A stretch of DNA of 38,261 nucleotides from an uncultured Bacilli bacterium (GTDB lineage Bacteria; Bacillota_I; Bacilli_A; RF39; UBA660). The notes under the pieces are model-generated. The model saw nothing but the letters and a program-made list of their open reading frames with translations. It was not told the DNA's origin and searched no databases. Below, one piece after another: positions 1-6,559 of this stretch (positions are counted from its first letter, which is position 1; the number at the start of each line of letters is the position of its first letter). Location of the stretch: the NCBI GenBank assembly GCA_947589675.1, contig CANQCI010000017.1:1-38261 (forward strand). Reading direction: 5' to 3'. A program made the translations under genes and the position numbers.

Positions 1-549
1 CAACATACAACAAGTTTAGCTAATAGTGCACAAGATAATAGCTATCGGTATTCCGGAAATAACCCAAATAACTTTGTCTGTTTTGGTGATGGTAGTGAGG
101 CTTATAACAATGGAGGAACCTCATGCCCAGATACCAATTTATATCGAATAATTGGTGTATTTGGCAACCAAATAAAATTAATCAAGTCGGAATACATAAC
201 CAGTGCTGAATTAGGAATAGCCAGTGATGGTAAGCCAAGTACAGGAAGTTATGATAGTTTAAAAAGAGTAAAAGTAGCACCAAGTGAAGGATTTTACTGG
301 AATAAAACAGCTGATAATACATGGGGAAGTAGTACCTTATATACAGCATTAAATAATGGAACTAGTGGCTATTTAAATAAATTAGGTGCAATATGGACAA
401 ATAAAATAGCAACAACAACGTGGCATGTCGGAGGACATAGTGATTATAAGGTAACACCAAAAGTAATGTATGATGCAGAAATAAAATCAAGTCCAACAGT
501 ATCGGCACAAATTGGATTAATGTATGCTTCGGAATTAGAACACGTATGA
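1..549 (+). CDS. Host surface protein fragment, interrupted at its 3' end by the prophage
   Basis: Frame 1 is open from the window edge to the TGA at 547-549, giving 182 residues with no start in view. The protein contains NNFVCFGDGS, LYRIIGVFGNQIKLIK, IATTTWHVGG and AQIGLMYAS. From memory, this pattern belongs to large multi-copy secreted or pilin-like proteins of uncultured gut Bacilli, in which IGLMYxSDYGYA is followed by a further Trp-rich C-terminal part. Here the motif stops after YAS and the frame closes six codons later as ELEHV-stop, 7 bp from the end of the convergent integrase gene. I infer that the phage inserted inside the gene and that the last codons are phage DNA. The product is probably secreted, but its signal peptide lies outside the window. 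Family assignment rests on memory of the motif, not a search. Confidence 0.7.
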   Translation, partial: QHTTSLANSAQDNSYRYSGNNPNNFVCFGDGSEAYNNGGTSCPDTNLYRIIGVFGNQIKLIKSEYITSAELGIASDGKPSTGSYDSLKRVKVAPSEGFYWNKTADNTWGSSTLYTALNNGTSGYLNKLGAIWTNKIATTTWHVGGHSDYKVTPKVMYDAEIKSSPTVSAQIGLMYASELEHV

Positions 550-556
550 TGCCCCC
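520..556. other. attL: Probable left attachment site (attL)
   Basis: The host-like reading frame loses its conserved motif right after codons 511-531 (IGLMYAS), and phage sequence with the integrase stop codon (556-558) follows at once. Large serine integrases usually lie beside attP, so the crossover should fall in roughly 520-550. The exact core cannot be fixed without the right junction, which is outside the window. Confidence 0.55.
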
Positions 557-2163
557 TATATTTTAAGTTTAATTTCTAGTGTGAAATCATTTGTGGTATT
601 TCCCCATCTACTGGCTTTTTCCTTATTATAATAAACTACATCAATTATTTCTGATAGTAGTTCATTTTTTTCTTCAACAGTGGCATTTTCATATAATTCT
701 AAGCAAGTTTTAATGTTTGGAATAATTTTAGTTATGTTTTCAGAATCAATTTGTTTAATTTTTTCTTCAATATTTATTTTTGTATTATTATATTTTTCTA
801 AATCATTATTTAAGGAATTAATTCGTAATTTAAAAGTTTCTTCATCATAAATGCCTTTTTCTAAAAAATCACAACATTTCATTTTTTGGTTTTTAATATC
901 ATCTATTTTTTTTGTTAAATTTTTAATGTCATTTTGATATTTAGCGGTATTATCCTCAAATTTTTTATTATATTCATCGAGATGAGTTTCATAATTATTT
1001 AATATTTTTTTTAATTCTTCAAGTAATTTATTTTCTACTAAATCTAAATATGATTGTGGCATTTTACAGGTTGGGTTACGACATACTAAAGCTGAACCAT
1101 AATTTTTTTTATATGATATCCGCCTCATTAAAGTATAGCCACATTTTTTACACCTAATTAATCCTGAAAGTGGATTTTTTAAAGTGTAGTCTTTTTTTAC
1201 TTTTTGAGAATTGCTATATCTGTCTAATTTTTCTTGTACTTCCAATCCTTCTTCCCATGTTATTATTGGTTCGTGTCTTCCAACTGCTTCAATACAATTA
1301 GAATTTAATGGTCTTATTTTTTTTATTTCTCCATTAACCAATTTCAGAACACTTTTTCTTTTATACCATGTTACATGTCCTGCATATACACGCCAACTTT
1401 TTAACTGATACCTAACAGTTTCAGAAGTCCATACTTTCCCAGTAGGAGTTAATATTCCTAAATCATTTAATTTGTTAGCAATAGTCGGAGGAAATAAATT
1501 ATCTTTTAAGTAATAATCAAATATTTTTCTTATAATCTTACTATCTTCATTTGGAACCATGGTATAACCTTTTTCTCCCTCCAGCTTTTTTTTAGTATAT
1601 CCGAATTTTGCTTTTGATGTTATACATTTTCCCTCACGTACGGCTTGTTCTCTTCCTCTAGCTAATATTTTTTTAACATATTGTAAATATTTTCTTGATT
1701 GATACAAGCTATCTTCAAAATAGGATAAGTCAAATTCATCATCTAAATTAAAAACTCTAGTAGGTACAATAATCCTAGTATTACTTAATTTAAACTTTTG
1801 AACTATTATTCCTTGGTCTATGGTATTCCCTCGAGCTAGTCTTTCTATTTCAACAACTAAAACTCCTTTAACATCATTTTTTTCTATTTTTTGCAATACT
1901 TTTTGTATCTCTGGTCTATCTTCAATTGTATCTCCAGAAACGACTTCTCTAAAAATATTTTTTTCGGGAATTTTACAGCCAAAAGTATTAGTTGCAAAAT
2001 TCTGCAATATTGTTTCATGTCTTTCTAAAGTTTTTTCTATTGGTTCATCACTAGAAAGTTCATTATCTTTTCTTGATTTTCTTAAATATATAATAATATA
2101 ATCCACTAATTCTTGATTAGTTGCATTTTCTAAATTAAATAGTTTTTTGATAGTTTCTAACAT
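556..2163 (-). CDS. int: Large serine recombinase (phage integrase)
   Basis: 535 aa, a normal length for large serine integrases. The resolvase domain covers roughly residues 20-170. The likely nucleophile is Ser30 in IYLRKSRKD, and conserved pieces include REVVSGDTIEDRPE and VEIERLARG. A recombinase domain follows (SKAKFGYTKKK to about residue 300). Next come a zinc ribbon (CKKCGYTL ... CRNPTCK, about residues 338-370) and a long coiled coil (about 385-470), as expected for the DNA-gripping arm. It should catalyse attP x attB integration and, with a directionality factor not identified here, excision. The ATG at 2161-2163 has AAGGAAGT upstream. The gene ends 7 bp from the interrupted host frame, the usual position of a prophage integrase next to attL. 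Confidence 0.95.
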   Translation of the reverse strand: MLETIKKLFNLENATNQELVDYIIIYLRKSRKDNELSSDEPIEKTLERHETILQNFATNTFGCKIPEKNIFREVVSGDTIEDRPEIQKVLQKIEKNDVKGVLVVEIERLARGNTIDQGIIVQKFKLSNTRIIVPTRVFNLDDEFDLSYFEDSLYQSRKYLQYVKKILARGREQAVREGKCITSKAKFGYTKKKLEGEKGYTMVPNEDSKIIRKIFDYYLKDNLFPPTIANKLNDLGILTPTGKVWTSETVRYQLKSWRVYAGHVTWYKRKSVLKLVNGEIKKIRPLNSNCIEAVGRHEPIITWEEGLEVQEKLDRYSNSQKVKKDYTLKNPLSGLIRCKKCGYTLMRRISYKKNYGSALVCRNPTCKMPQSYLDLVENKLLEELKKILNNYETHLDEYNKKFEDNTAKYQNDIKNLTKKIDDIKNQKMKCCDFLEKGIYDEETFKLRINSLNNDLEKYNNTKINIEEKIKQIDSENITKIIPNIKTCLELYENATVEEKNELLSEIIDVVYYNKEKASRWGNTTNDFTLEIKLKI

Positions 2164-2193
2164 TTATAACACTTCCTTTTTAAATTCTGCTGT

Positions 2194-2229
2194 GTTATAA
2201 TGTAAAAGAAAGCTCAATTACATTATAAC
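2194..2229. repeat. 12-bp perfect inverted repeat upstream of the integrase
   Basis: GTTATAATGTAA at 2194-2205 and its exact reverse complement at 2218-2229 are separated by 12 bp. Each arm carries a TATAAT-like -10 element, one per strand, so this may be the integrase promoter plus a regulator site. No convincing -35 hexamer is visible. Confidence 0.55.
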
Positions 2230-2275
2230 TCTGTTATTTTGTTTTAAAGATTGCTAGTCTTATGAGTTTTCATTT

Positions 2276-2305
2276 TCCTAGTGTTTGAGGCACTAGGATT
2301 TTTTT
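2276..2305 (+). terminator. Intrinsic terminator between integrase and repressor genes
   Basis: TCCTAGTG (2276-2283), loop of 7 and CACTAGGA (2291-2298) form a perfect 8-bp stem followed by seven T. The T tract is on the plus strand, so it stops rightward transcription, for example read-through from the interrupted host gene, before it runs antisense through the repressor genes. Confidence 0.75.
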
Positions 2306-2726
2306 ATTTATCTTCATTTTTCATAATAAGAGGTTTAACAGCTTTAGTAAAATCCATTAATTTTTCAAAGTCTTTCTCTGTTAATTCTTCATTATTTTCA
2401 AGAATACCTTTATTTTTTAAAATTTTTTCTAAATATTGTAAGTCTGTTTTATCATCATCTTTAGTAAATTTATTTATATTTTTTTTAGGAACATCAAATC
2501 CTATTAACCAAGCGGGATTAACATTTAAAGTTTCAGCTAAAACCATTAATTTTTTTAGCCTCGGCTCGGTTTTACCAGAAACATACTGACTTAGGTCATT
2601 TCGTTCAAGTCTTACATTATATTCCTTACAATATGGGATAGACTTTTTTAATATATCTACTTGTTTTAAATTTTGCTCAATCATTATTTCATTAAGTCGT
2701 GTTGATGTATGTGCTTTTTTCTCCAT
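2304..2726 (-). CDS. Cro/CI-type HTH regulator
   Basis: 140 aa from the ATG at 2724-2726, which has GGAGGG seven bases upstream. An ATG 15 bp further upstream overlaps that ribosome site and is unlikely to be the start. The N-terminal XRE helix-turn-helix includes LSQYVSGKTEPRLKKL (residues 45-60), then NPAWLIGFD, the usual end of phage repressor HTH domains. The C-terminal half has no peptidase catalytic residues that I can see, so SOS-type self-cleavage is not indicated. The tail (LTEKDFEKLMDFTKA) resembles the end of the neighbouring repressor at 2763-3161. The gene lies 36 bp downstream of that repressor and is probably cotranscribed. Its separate role is unknown; a second repressor or an integrase regulator is possible. 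Confidence 0.85.
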   Translation of the reverse strand: MEKKAHTSTRLNEIMIEQNLKQVDILKKSIPYCKEYNVRLERNDLSQYVSGKTEPRLKKLMVLAETLNVNPAWLIGFDVPKKNINKFTKDDDKTDLQYLEKILKNKGILENNEELTEKDFEKLMDFTKAVKPLIMKNEDK

Positions 2727-2762
2727 TATAAATCCCTCCATAAGATAAATAAAACAAATTAT

Positions 2763-3161
2763 TTATTTATTTATTTTATTAGTTTCATCTGAAAATAAGA
2801 TGAATTTTTTATTTGCTTTAATAATTTCCATAATATTGTTAAATTTTTCTGTTGTAAGTTTGTCATTTTCACCTAATAATTGATGTTCTTTTAATGTCTT
2901 CTGGAAAATTTCTAAATCGTTATCAATACTACTTTCGCCATAAGGTCTAATATCGGTGATGTCATCATCAGCTAAATAATCAATGGAACAATTAAAGAAT
3001 TTTGCTAATGCACGTAAAGTAGGAAGCTTGATATTATCTGTACCTTTTGAATAAAATCCTCTTAAAGTTGAATAGGGTATTCCTGATTTAGTAGACAAAT
3101 CATGCAAATTTTTAATATTTTTTTTAGTCATTAAATTTTCTAACTTACTTAAAAAGGTCAT
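2763..3161 (-). CDS. Phage repressor, Cro/CI-type HTH
   Basis: 132 aa, ATG at 3159-3161 with AGGAGAG upstream. The N-terminal XRE domain covers about residues 5-65 (LHDLSTKSGIPYSTLRGFYS, then LPTLRALAKFFNCSIDYLAD). The C-terminal tail reads LTTEKFNNIMEIIKANKKFI, common in short Firmicutes phage repressors. It is the first gene of the leftward lysogeny operon and faces the rightward early operon across the operator region at 3223-3318, so it is the best candidate for the lysogeny-maintaining repressor. It lacks an S24 peptidase domain, so induction probably does not work by RecA-stimulated self-cleavage. Confidence 0.88.
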   Translation of the reverse strand: MTFLSKLENLMTKKNIKNLHDLSTKSGIPYSTLRGFYSKGTDNIKLPTLRALAKFFNCSIDYLADDDITDIRPYGESSIDNDLEIFQKTLKEHQLLGENDKLTTEKFNNIMEIIKANKKFILFSDETNKINK

Positions 3162-3184
3162 TTCAATCTCTCCTAACTGATTAT

Positions 3185-3213
3185 ATTATAAATATTTTTT
3201 TCTGTATTGTCTA
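3185..3213 (-). promoter_or_regulatory. Leftward promoter of the repressor operon
   Basis: On the minus strand TAGACA (3208-3213) and TATAAT (3185-3190) are separated by exactly 17 bp, 5/6 and 6/6 to the sigma-70 consensus. The predicted start is near 3178, just ahead of the ribosome site of the 3161 ATG. Operator 3223-3236 lies 9 bp upstream of the -35, a place from which a bound repressor could help polymerase. Confidence 0.75.
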
Positions 3214-3222
3214 TATGAAAAA

Positions 3223-3236
3223 TGTCCCATAGGACA
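3223..3236. promoter_or_regulatory. Operator copy 1 (14-bp near-palindrome)
   Basis: TGTCCCATAGGACA, almost perfectly self-complementary (TGTCC-CATA-GGACA). It is the first of three related sites in the repressor/cro intergenic region and sits between the two divergent promoters, closest to the leftward one. Confidence 0.85.
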
Positions 3237-3264
3237 AAAAAAAGTCAAAATTGCCAAAAAATGG

Positions 3265-3293
3265 TTGACAATATGTCCCATAGGGTATATATT
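3265..3293 (+). promoter_or_regulatory. Rightward early promoter
   Basis: TTGACA (3265-3270), 17-bp spacer, TATATT (3288-3293): a near-consensus sigma-70 promoter. The spacer ends with operator copy 2 (3274-3287), so a bound repressor would directly block polymerase. It should drive the Cro-like gene at 3372 and the early genes after it. Confidence 0.88.
3274..3287. promoter_or_regulatory. Operator copy 2 inside the rightward promoter
   Basis: TGTCCCATAGGGTA fills the spacer between the -35 and -10 of the rightward promoter. It matches copy 1 at 11 of 14 positions and is exactly repeated, inverted, as copy 3. Confidence 0.87.
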
Positions 3294-3304
3294 TGTAGTG
3301 TAGT

Positions 3305-3318
3305 TACCCTATGGGACA
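3305..3318. promoter_or_regulatory. Operator copy 3 downstream of the rightward promoter
   Basis: TACCCTATGGGACA is the exact reverse complement of copy 2, placed near +6 to +19 of the rightward transcript. The centres of copies 2 and 3 are 31 bp apart, about three helical turns, which suits cooperative binding. Confidence 0.85.
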
Positions 3319-3371
3319 CATTTATAAAACAAAATGTGTTATGTAGGGCAATAAATGAGAGGAGGAAAATC

Positions 3372-3602
3372 ATGTATAAGAATTTACAGATTTTAATGAT
3401 TAACAACAATATTGATGAAAAAAACATTGCCGATACTTTAAATCTTACTTTAAAAGCTGTTCAACATCGTCTTAGAGGAAACACTGAATTTAAACGTAGC
3501 GAGATGTTAATTATTAAGAAAAAATTATTTCCTACATATACTTTAGACCAATTATTTGATGATGATATTGAAATAATTGAAGTGAAAAAAAATGAAAATT
3601 AA
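3372..3602 (+). CDS. Cro-like HTH protein
   Basis: 76 aa from the ATG at 3372, preceded by GAGGAGG. Longer in-frame versions would start inside the operator region and are unlikely. The protein is one small HTH domain (IADTLNLTLKAVQHRLRGN) followed by LFPTYTLDQLFDDD, a typical ending of short phage XRE regulators. It is the first gene of the rightward operon, right after operator copy 3, which is the lambda cro position. I infer that it binds the same operators and favours lytic growth. Confidence 0.8.
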   Translation: MYKNLQILMINNNIDEKNIADTLNLTLKAVQHRLRGNTEFKRSEMLIIKKKLFPTYTLDQLFDDDIEIIEVKKNEN

Positions 3603-3643
3603 ATATAAAAGTTACAAGACTAGCTGGGAGGAAAATAACAATA

Positions 3644-3832
3644 ATGGAAGTAACAGTAATTGAAAACAACTTAAGTAAGGAAGAATTAAAGAAAAATTTA
3701 AAAAAACTTTACGATGTTATTTATAAGATAGGTATGCAACAAAAGGAAAGAGGAATTGATGTGTCTAATGCTTTTATGACCGTTGACGAATATGAAAGAA
3801 TAAAATCGGAAAAGCCCGAAACTTTTATATAA
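3644..3832 (+). CDS. Small early protein, unknown function
   Basis: 62 aa, ATG at 3644 with GGGAGGA upstream. The sequence is charged and mostly helical (LSKEELKKNLKKLYDVIYKI). No family is recognised. It follows the Cro-like gene by 41 bp and belongs to the same early transcript. Confidence 0.6.
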   Translation: MEVTVIENNLSKEELKKNLKKLYDVIYKIGMQQKERGIDVSNAFMTVDEYERIKSEKPETFI

Positions 3833-3877
3833 AAATTAAAAAAATAAAAAATTAAAAATTTAGGAGGGAATATAAAT

Positions 3878-4096
3878 ATGACATTTAAAAATAAAAATAG
3901 AAAAATTGTAAATTTATCAGACGATATAGATGATATTATTGATAAATTGGAACAAGTATTGTGGAGAACAAGACCGAGTAAAGAAACATCAAATGGAGAA
4001 CCGACAGAAGCTGAGGCATGGAATTTATTACTTAAAGCTTATGCAATAAAAGCTTCTTTACTAACATCAGAACACACTTGTAATTATTGGGGTTAA
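3878..4096 (+). CDS. Small early protein, unknown function
   Basis: 72 aa with a strong ribosome site (AGGAGGG) before the ATG at 3878. It is helical, with an acidic start (LSDDIDDIIDKLEQVL) and a more hydrophobic end (NLLLKAYAIKASLL). No known motif. It is the last plus-strand gene before the minus-strand gene at 4152, which points toward it. Confidence 0.6.
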   Translation: MTFKNKNRKIVNLSDDIDDIIDKLEQVLWRTRPSKETSNGEPTEAEAWNLLLKAYAIKASLLTSEHTCNYWG

Positions 4097-4106
4097 AAAA
4101 TAAATG

Positions 4107-4135
4107 AAAAAGTAATTGATATAAAATCAATTACT
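4107..4135 (-). terminator. Intrinsic terminator for the lone minus-strand gene
   Basis: A 10-bp perfect stem (4111-4120 with 4126-4135, 5-base loop) is followed on the minus strand by TTTTT and, after a short gap, more T-rich sequence. It lies 17 bp past the stop of the 4152-4505 gene and between convergent genes. Confidence 0.7.
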
Positions 4136-4151
4136 CGCAATTGTACTAACA

Positions 4152-4505
4152 TTAACTGTTTGTTTCTTCTTTACCAACATACAAAACATTATCTGTTAGT
4201 TTAAGTTCATCGAATACATATTTTTGAAACTTATGCTCACAATTATAATCTTGAAATTCATTAAATTTTTTATCTATTTTATCAAATTCTTCTTCTTTGA
4301 CTGTATCATTATATATTGCCGTATATAATGGAGTAAAAAGAACATAGATAAATTCTACATATTTGTCTTCAGGATTATCAATATCATCTTCGTCATTATA
4401 CTGTTCTTGATAACTATGAAAGACTTTTACGTCTGGAACACCATTCCAAAGACAAGTTGTAATCATGGTACAAAAATCATCGATGTTTTTATTCTTTATA
4501 TACAA
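4152..4505 (-). CDS. Lone minus-strand acidic protein, candidate accessory (moron) gene
   Basis: About 117 aa from a TTG start at 4503-4505, which has GGAGG at a good distance. Another in-frame TTG two codons upstream abuts the ribosome site. The protein is small and acidic, with a run rich in Asp/Glu (YNDEDDIDNPEDKYVEF) and a short hydrophobic stretch (FIYVLFTPLYTAIY). No family recognised. It is the only leftward gene among rightward early genes, with its own promoter (4530-4558) and terminator (4107-4135), so it can be expressed from the prophage. That arrangement is typical of lysogenic-conversion, exclusion or anti-defence genes, but the sequence does not show which. Confidence 0.7.
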   Translation of the reverse strand: MYIKNKNIDDFCTMITTCLWNGVPDVKVFHSYQEQYNDEDDIDNPEDKYVEFIYVLFTPLYTAIYNDTVKEEEFDKIDKKFNEFQDYNCEHKFQKYVFDELKLTDNVLYVGKEETNS

Positions 4506-4529
4506 AACCAATCCTCCTTTCTAAAAAAT

Positions 4530-4558
4530 ATTTTAAAGGAGCATATAACAAAAATCAA
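4530..4558 (-). promoter_or_regulatory. Promoter of the lone minus-strand gene
   Basis: On the minus strand TTGATT (4553-4558), 17-bp spacer, TAAAAT (4530-4535). It lies just upstream of the AAAGGAGG ribosome site and TTG start of the 4152-4505 gene. Confidence 0.68.
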
Positions 4559-4563
4559 ATAAA

Positions 4564-4674
4564 ATTCATACATCTAGCTAGAGCTAAGATATACCCTTTT
4601 ATCAATCCTTTCTTTTTAATGCTAGTAAAGTCGCTAATAATACCATCGTCTTAGCTCTAATTAGATGTATGAAT
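4564..4674. repeat. Long inverted repeat, 27-bp arms, 57-bp loop
   Basis: 4564-4590 pairs with 4648-4674: ATTCATACATCTA at the outer end and TAGAGCTAAGA inside, with one 2-base mismatch and one wobble. The loop is pyrimidine-rich. It fills much of the 365-bp gap between divergent genes (4506-4870) and starts 5 bp from the leftward -35 hexamer. It could be a structured RNA, a large operator, an origin element or the remnant of a small mobile element; I see no clear target-site duplication. Confidence 0.75.
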
Positions 4675-4756
4675 GTATCAATAAATAATAAAAACTTTAC
4701 CAGCTGATATAAAAAACAATTAAATAAAGAATATACAGAAGACAGGTTAAAGAAGA

Positions 4757-4785
4757 TTGAATAACAATACTAATTTTACTATTAA
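4757..4785 (+). promoter_or_regulatory. Possible promoter for the replication operon
   Basis: TTGAAT (4757-4762), 17-bp spacer, TATTAA (4780-4785), about 85 bp before the initiator gene. The match is modest and AT-rich sequence gives chance hits. Between it and the ATG lies a G-rich stretch (GGTGGGTTTTGGTGG, 4832-4846) of unknown purpose. Confidence 0.35.
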
Positions 4786-4870
4786 GTTTAGTACAAATAA
4801 TATTAAATTACTTTTTATGAATATTTATCTAGGTGGGTTTTGGTGGTTTCTATAAGAAAGGAATACTAAT

Positions 4871-5776
4871 ATGGATAAAAAGAAATATTGGCTACGAATG
4901 GAAAAAGGATTTTTTAATAATCCATTAATTAAAATTATGTTAAAACAACCAAATGGTTATGAATTAGCAATATTTTATGAACAACTTATGCTTGAAACAA
5001 TAGATACCGTAGGTCATTTAAAATTTAGTGAAACTAAAGCTTACAATGAAGTTTTATTATCTGCGGTATTTGATAAACCATTAGAGTTTGTTAAAGAAGC
5101 CATAAAATTTTTAAAAGACTATGGGGCAATTGAAGTTTTAGAAGATGGAACATACTTTTTAACCGAAGTCGCTAAAATTATAGGTAAGGAATGTGATTCT
5201 GCGGCTCGAGTTAGAATTTATCGAGCCAAAAATAAAATGGAAATTGAAACCAAACACGACAGTAACGAAGAAAGTGTTACTGATGTAACTGATAATTATA
5301 ATTATTTAAACAGCGATGTAACAGATAAAAAAAATGAGTGTAACACTGATGTAACACATGATGAAAATAAATGTAACAGCGATGTAACAAAATGTAACGA
5401 GATAAATAATAAAGAAAAGAATAATAAAGAAGAGAATAATAAAGAAAAGAATATTCTTCATATAACAACAATAACAACAATAACTAAAATAAATAATTTT
5501 GTAACAAAAAACTTTAAACAAGAATTAACTGAATTAGAAAAAGAAAAAATTAAAGAGTGGTTGTCGTTGTTTGATGAGAAAGCAATCTTTTATGCTTTTG
5601 AAAAAGCTGTTTTTAACGGTGTTAAAAAATTTAGTTATGTACAAGGCATCTTAAACAACTGGAAAAATTTAAAATTAACTACTTTTGCCAAAATTCAAGA
5701 ATATGAAAGCAAGGGTATGAGTCATAACGCAAATGTTGCACCGGAGATTCTTCAAGTAGATTGGTTAAATACATAG
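4871..5776 (+). CDS. DnaD-like phage replication initiator (replisome organizer)
   Basis: 301 aa. Residues about 1-120 match the phage replisome-organizer N-terminal winged-helix pattern (YWLRMEKGFFNNPLIKIM ... YGAIEVLEDGTYFLTE). Residues about 120-195 are a low-complexity linker with xDVT repeats every 11 residues and NNKEK/NNKEE repeats. The C-terminal region (about 205-275) is a DnaD/DnaB_2-type domain ending in the signature YVQGILNNW (256-264). Such proteins bind the phage origin and recruit the host helicase and its loader. The repeats in the linker DNA suggest that the origin lies within this gene. No separate helicase or loader gene is visible, so host DnaC/DnaI is probably used. A GGA ribosome site precedes the ATG. 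Confidence 0.85.
   Translation: MDKKKYWLRMEKGFFNNPLIKIMLKQPNGYELAIFYEQLMLETIDTVGHLKFSETKAYNEVLLSAVFDKPLEFVKEAIKFLKDYGAIEVLEDGTYFLTEVAKIIGKECDSAARVRIYRAKNKMEIETKHDSNEESVTDVTDNYNYLNSDVTDKKNECNTDVTHDENKCNSDVTKCNEINNKEKNNKEENNKEKNILHITTITTITKINNFVTKNFKQELTELEKEKIKEWLSLFDEKAIFYAFEKAVFNGVKKFSYVQGILNNWKNLKLTTFAKIQEYESKGMSHNANVAPEILQVDWLNT
5282..5398 (+). repeat. 33-bp-spaced iterons inside the initiator gene, candidate replication origin
   Basis: GATGTAAC occurs at 5282, 5315, 5348 and 5381, each exactly 33 bp apart, about three helical turns. A second series of GTAAC lies at 5340 and 5373 (33 bp apart) with an off-phase copy at 5394, and an inverted GTTAC at 5276. Lambda and several Gram-positive phages carry the origin iterons inside the initiator gene, which is the model here. 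No binding evidence is available. Confidence 0.65.
5405..5449 (+). repeat. Three 15-bp purine-only-plus-T repeats beside the iterons (candidate unwinding region)
   Basis: AATAATAAAGAAAAG, AATAATAAAGAAGAG and AATAATAAAGAAAAG lie head to tail (5405-5449), encoding NNKEK/NNKEE. The stretch has no C on the plus strand and is followed by more A/T-rich DNA up to about 5510. Strand-asymmetric AT-rich DNA next to iterons is the usual place where origin melting starts. Confidence 0.6.
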
Positions 5777-5786
5777 GGAGGGTTGT

Positions 5787-6287
5787 ATGATTTTAGTTAG
5801 TGGAAAAAAATATCAAGATATGGTTAAGTTAAAAAATTCCTATAAAGAAGAGCTTGTTAAAAATAAAGAGTTGTTAAAAACGAGTGAACGGCGAAATTTT
5901 ATTTTACTTGAAGAAAAGAGTAAAGCTACTAATTTGTTTTGTCAAAAACTTAAAGTTTTAGAAGAAAAACTAAATCATAAACAAGAGGAAAATGCGGAAT
6001 TAGAACTAAAATATAATCTTCTCAAAAAAGATTATAATAAAAAGCTTGAAACTATTAAAAAATACAGGAAAGCTGTTGGTTCTAAAGGTGGCTTAGTAAA
6101 GAAACTTAACCAAAAAGAAAAACGTATTGTGGAATTAGAAAAAGAAATAGAAGTTTGGAAAAAAGATAAATACAAAGTTAAAAGATTAAGGGATGCCACA
6201 GAACCAAAAATGAAAATGAATTATAAACTTAATAATTCTAAAAATGGACAAGTTAAAGCTATTTTAAGAGATATGTATCATGAATAA
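5787..6287 (+). CDS. Coiled-coil protein, unknown function
   Basis: 166 aa, GGGAGG before the ATG at 5787, ten bases after the initiator gene. Nearly the whole protein is Lys/Glu-rich heptad-like helix (for example EEKLNHKQEENAELELKYN), then a basic region (YKVKRLRDATEPKMKMNYKL). The last residues (NGQVKAILRDMYHE) look like a short separate helix. No enzyme motif. It overlaps the next gene by 8 bp. A structural or replication-associated helper role is possible but unproven. Confidence 0.65.
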   Translation: MILVSGKKYQDMVKLKNSYKEELVKNKELLKTSERRNFILLEEKSKATNLFCQKLKVLEEKLNHKQEENAELELKYNLLKKDYNKKLETIKKYRKAVGSKGGLVKKLNQKEKRIVELEKEIEVWKKDKYKVKRLRDATEPKMKMNYKLNNSKNGQVKAILRDMYHE

Positions 6288-6558
6288 TGTTGATGAAAAA
6301 GATAAGAAAATATTACAGTTAGAAGCGGAAATATTGTCGTTAAAGATGGTAAATAAAATTCAAGTGAAAAATTTTATTAATATGCGAACAAGAGATGAAA
6401 CTTTAAAAAAATTAAAATATCTTCTTAAAACTCATCAAGATAAAAGAAATAATATGTATTTTTATGAAGAGGGGCAAATTGATACATTACTGTGGGTATT
6501 AAATTTGCAAAATAATTTTAACAAAGAACAATTAAAAAAAATTAAGGAGGAATATTAA
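6280..6558 (+). CDS. Small helical protein, unknown function
   Basis: 92 aa; the ATG at 6280 lies inside the end of the upstream gene, so translation is probably coupled. It starts with a coiled coil (KKILQLEAEILSLKM) and ends with EEGQIDTLLWVLNLQ, a pattern I recall from small early proteins of Firmicutes phages. No catalytic motif. Confidence 0.6.
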   Translation: MNNVDEKDKKILQLEAEILSLKMVNKIQVKNFINMRTRDETLKKLKYLLKTHQDKRNNMYFYEEGQIDTLLWVLNLQNNFNKEQLKKIKEEY

Positions 6559-6559
6559 A

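Noticed and set aside
4564-4674. Miniature transposon (MITE)
   Set aside because: Arms and size would fit, but there is no clear target-site duplication and no second copy in the window.
4832-4846. Two-layer G-quadruplex (GG-T-GGG-TTTT-GG-T-GG) before the initiator gene
   Set aside because: Only two-G tracts; such motifs are weak and can arise by chance. Kept only as a remark in the promoter entry.
5282-5449. CRISPR-like regular repeats
   Set aside because: The repeat core is only 8 bp, lies in frame within an intact gene, and there are no spacer-type sequences or cas genes.
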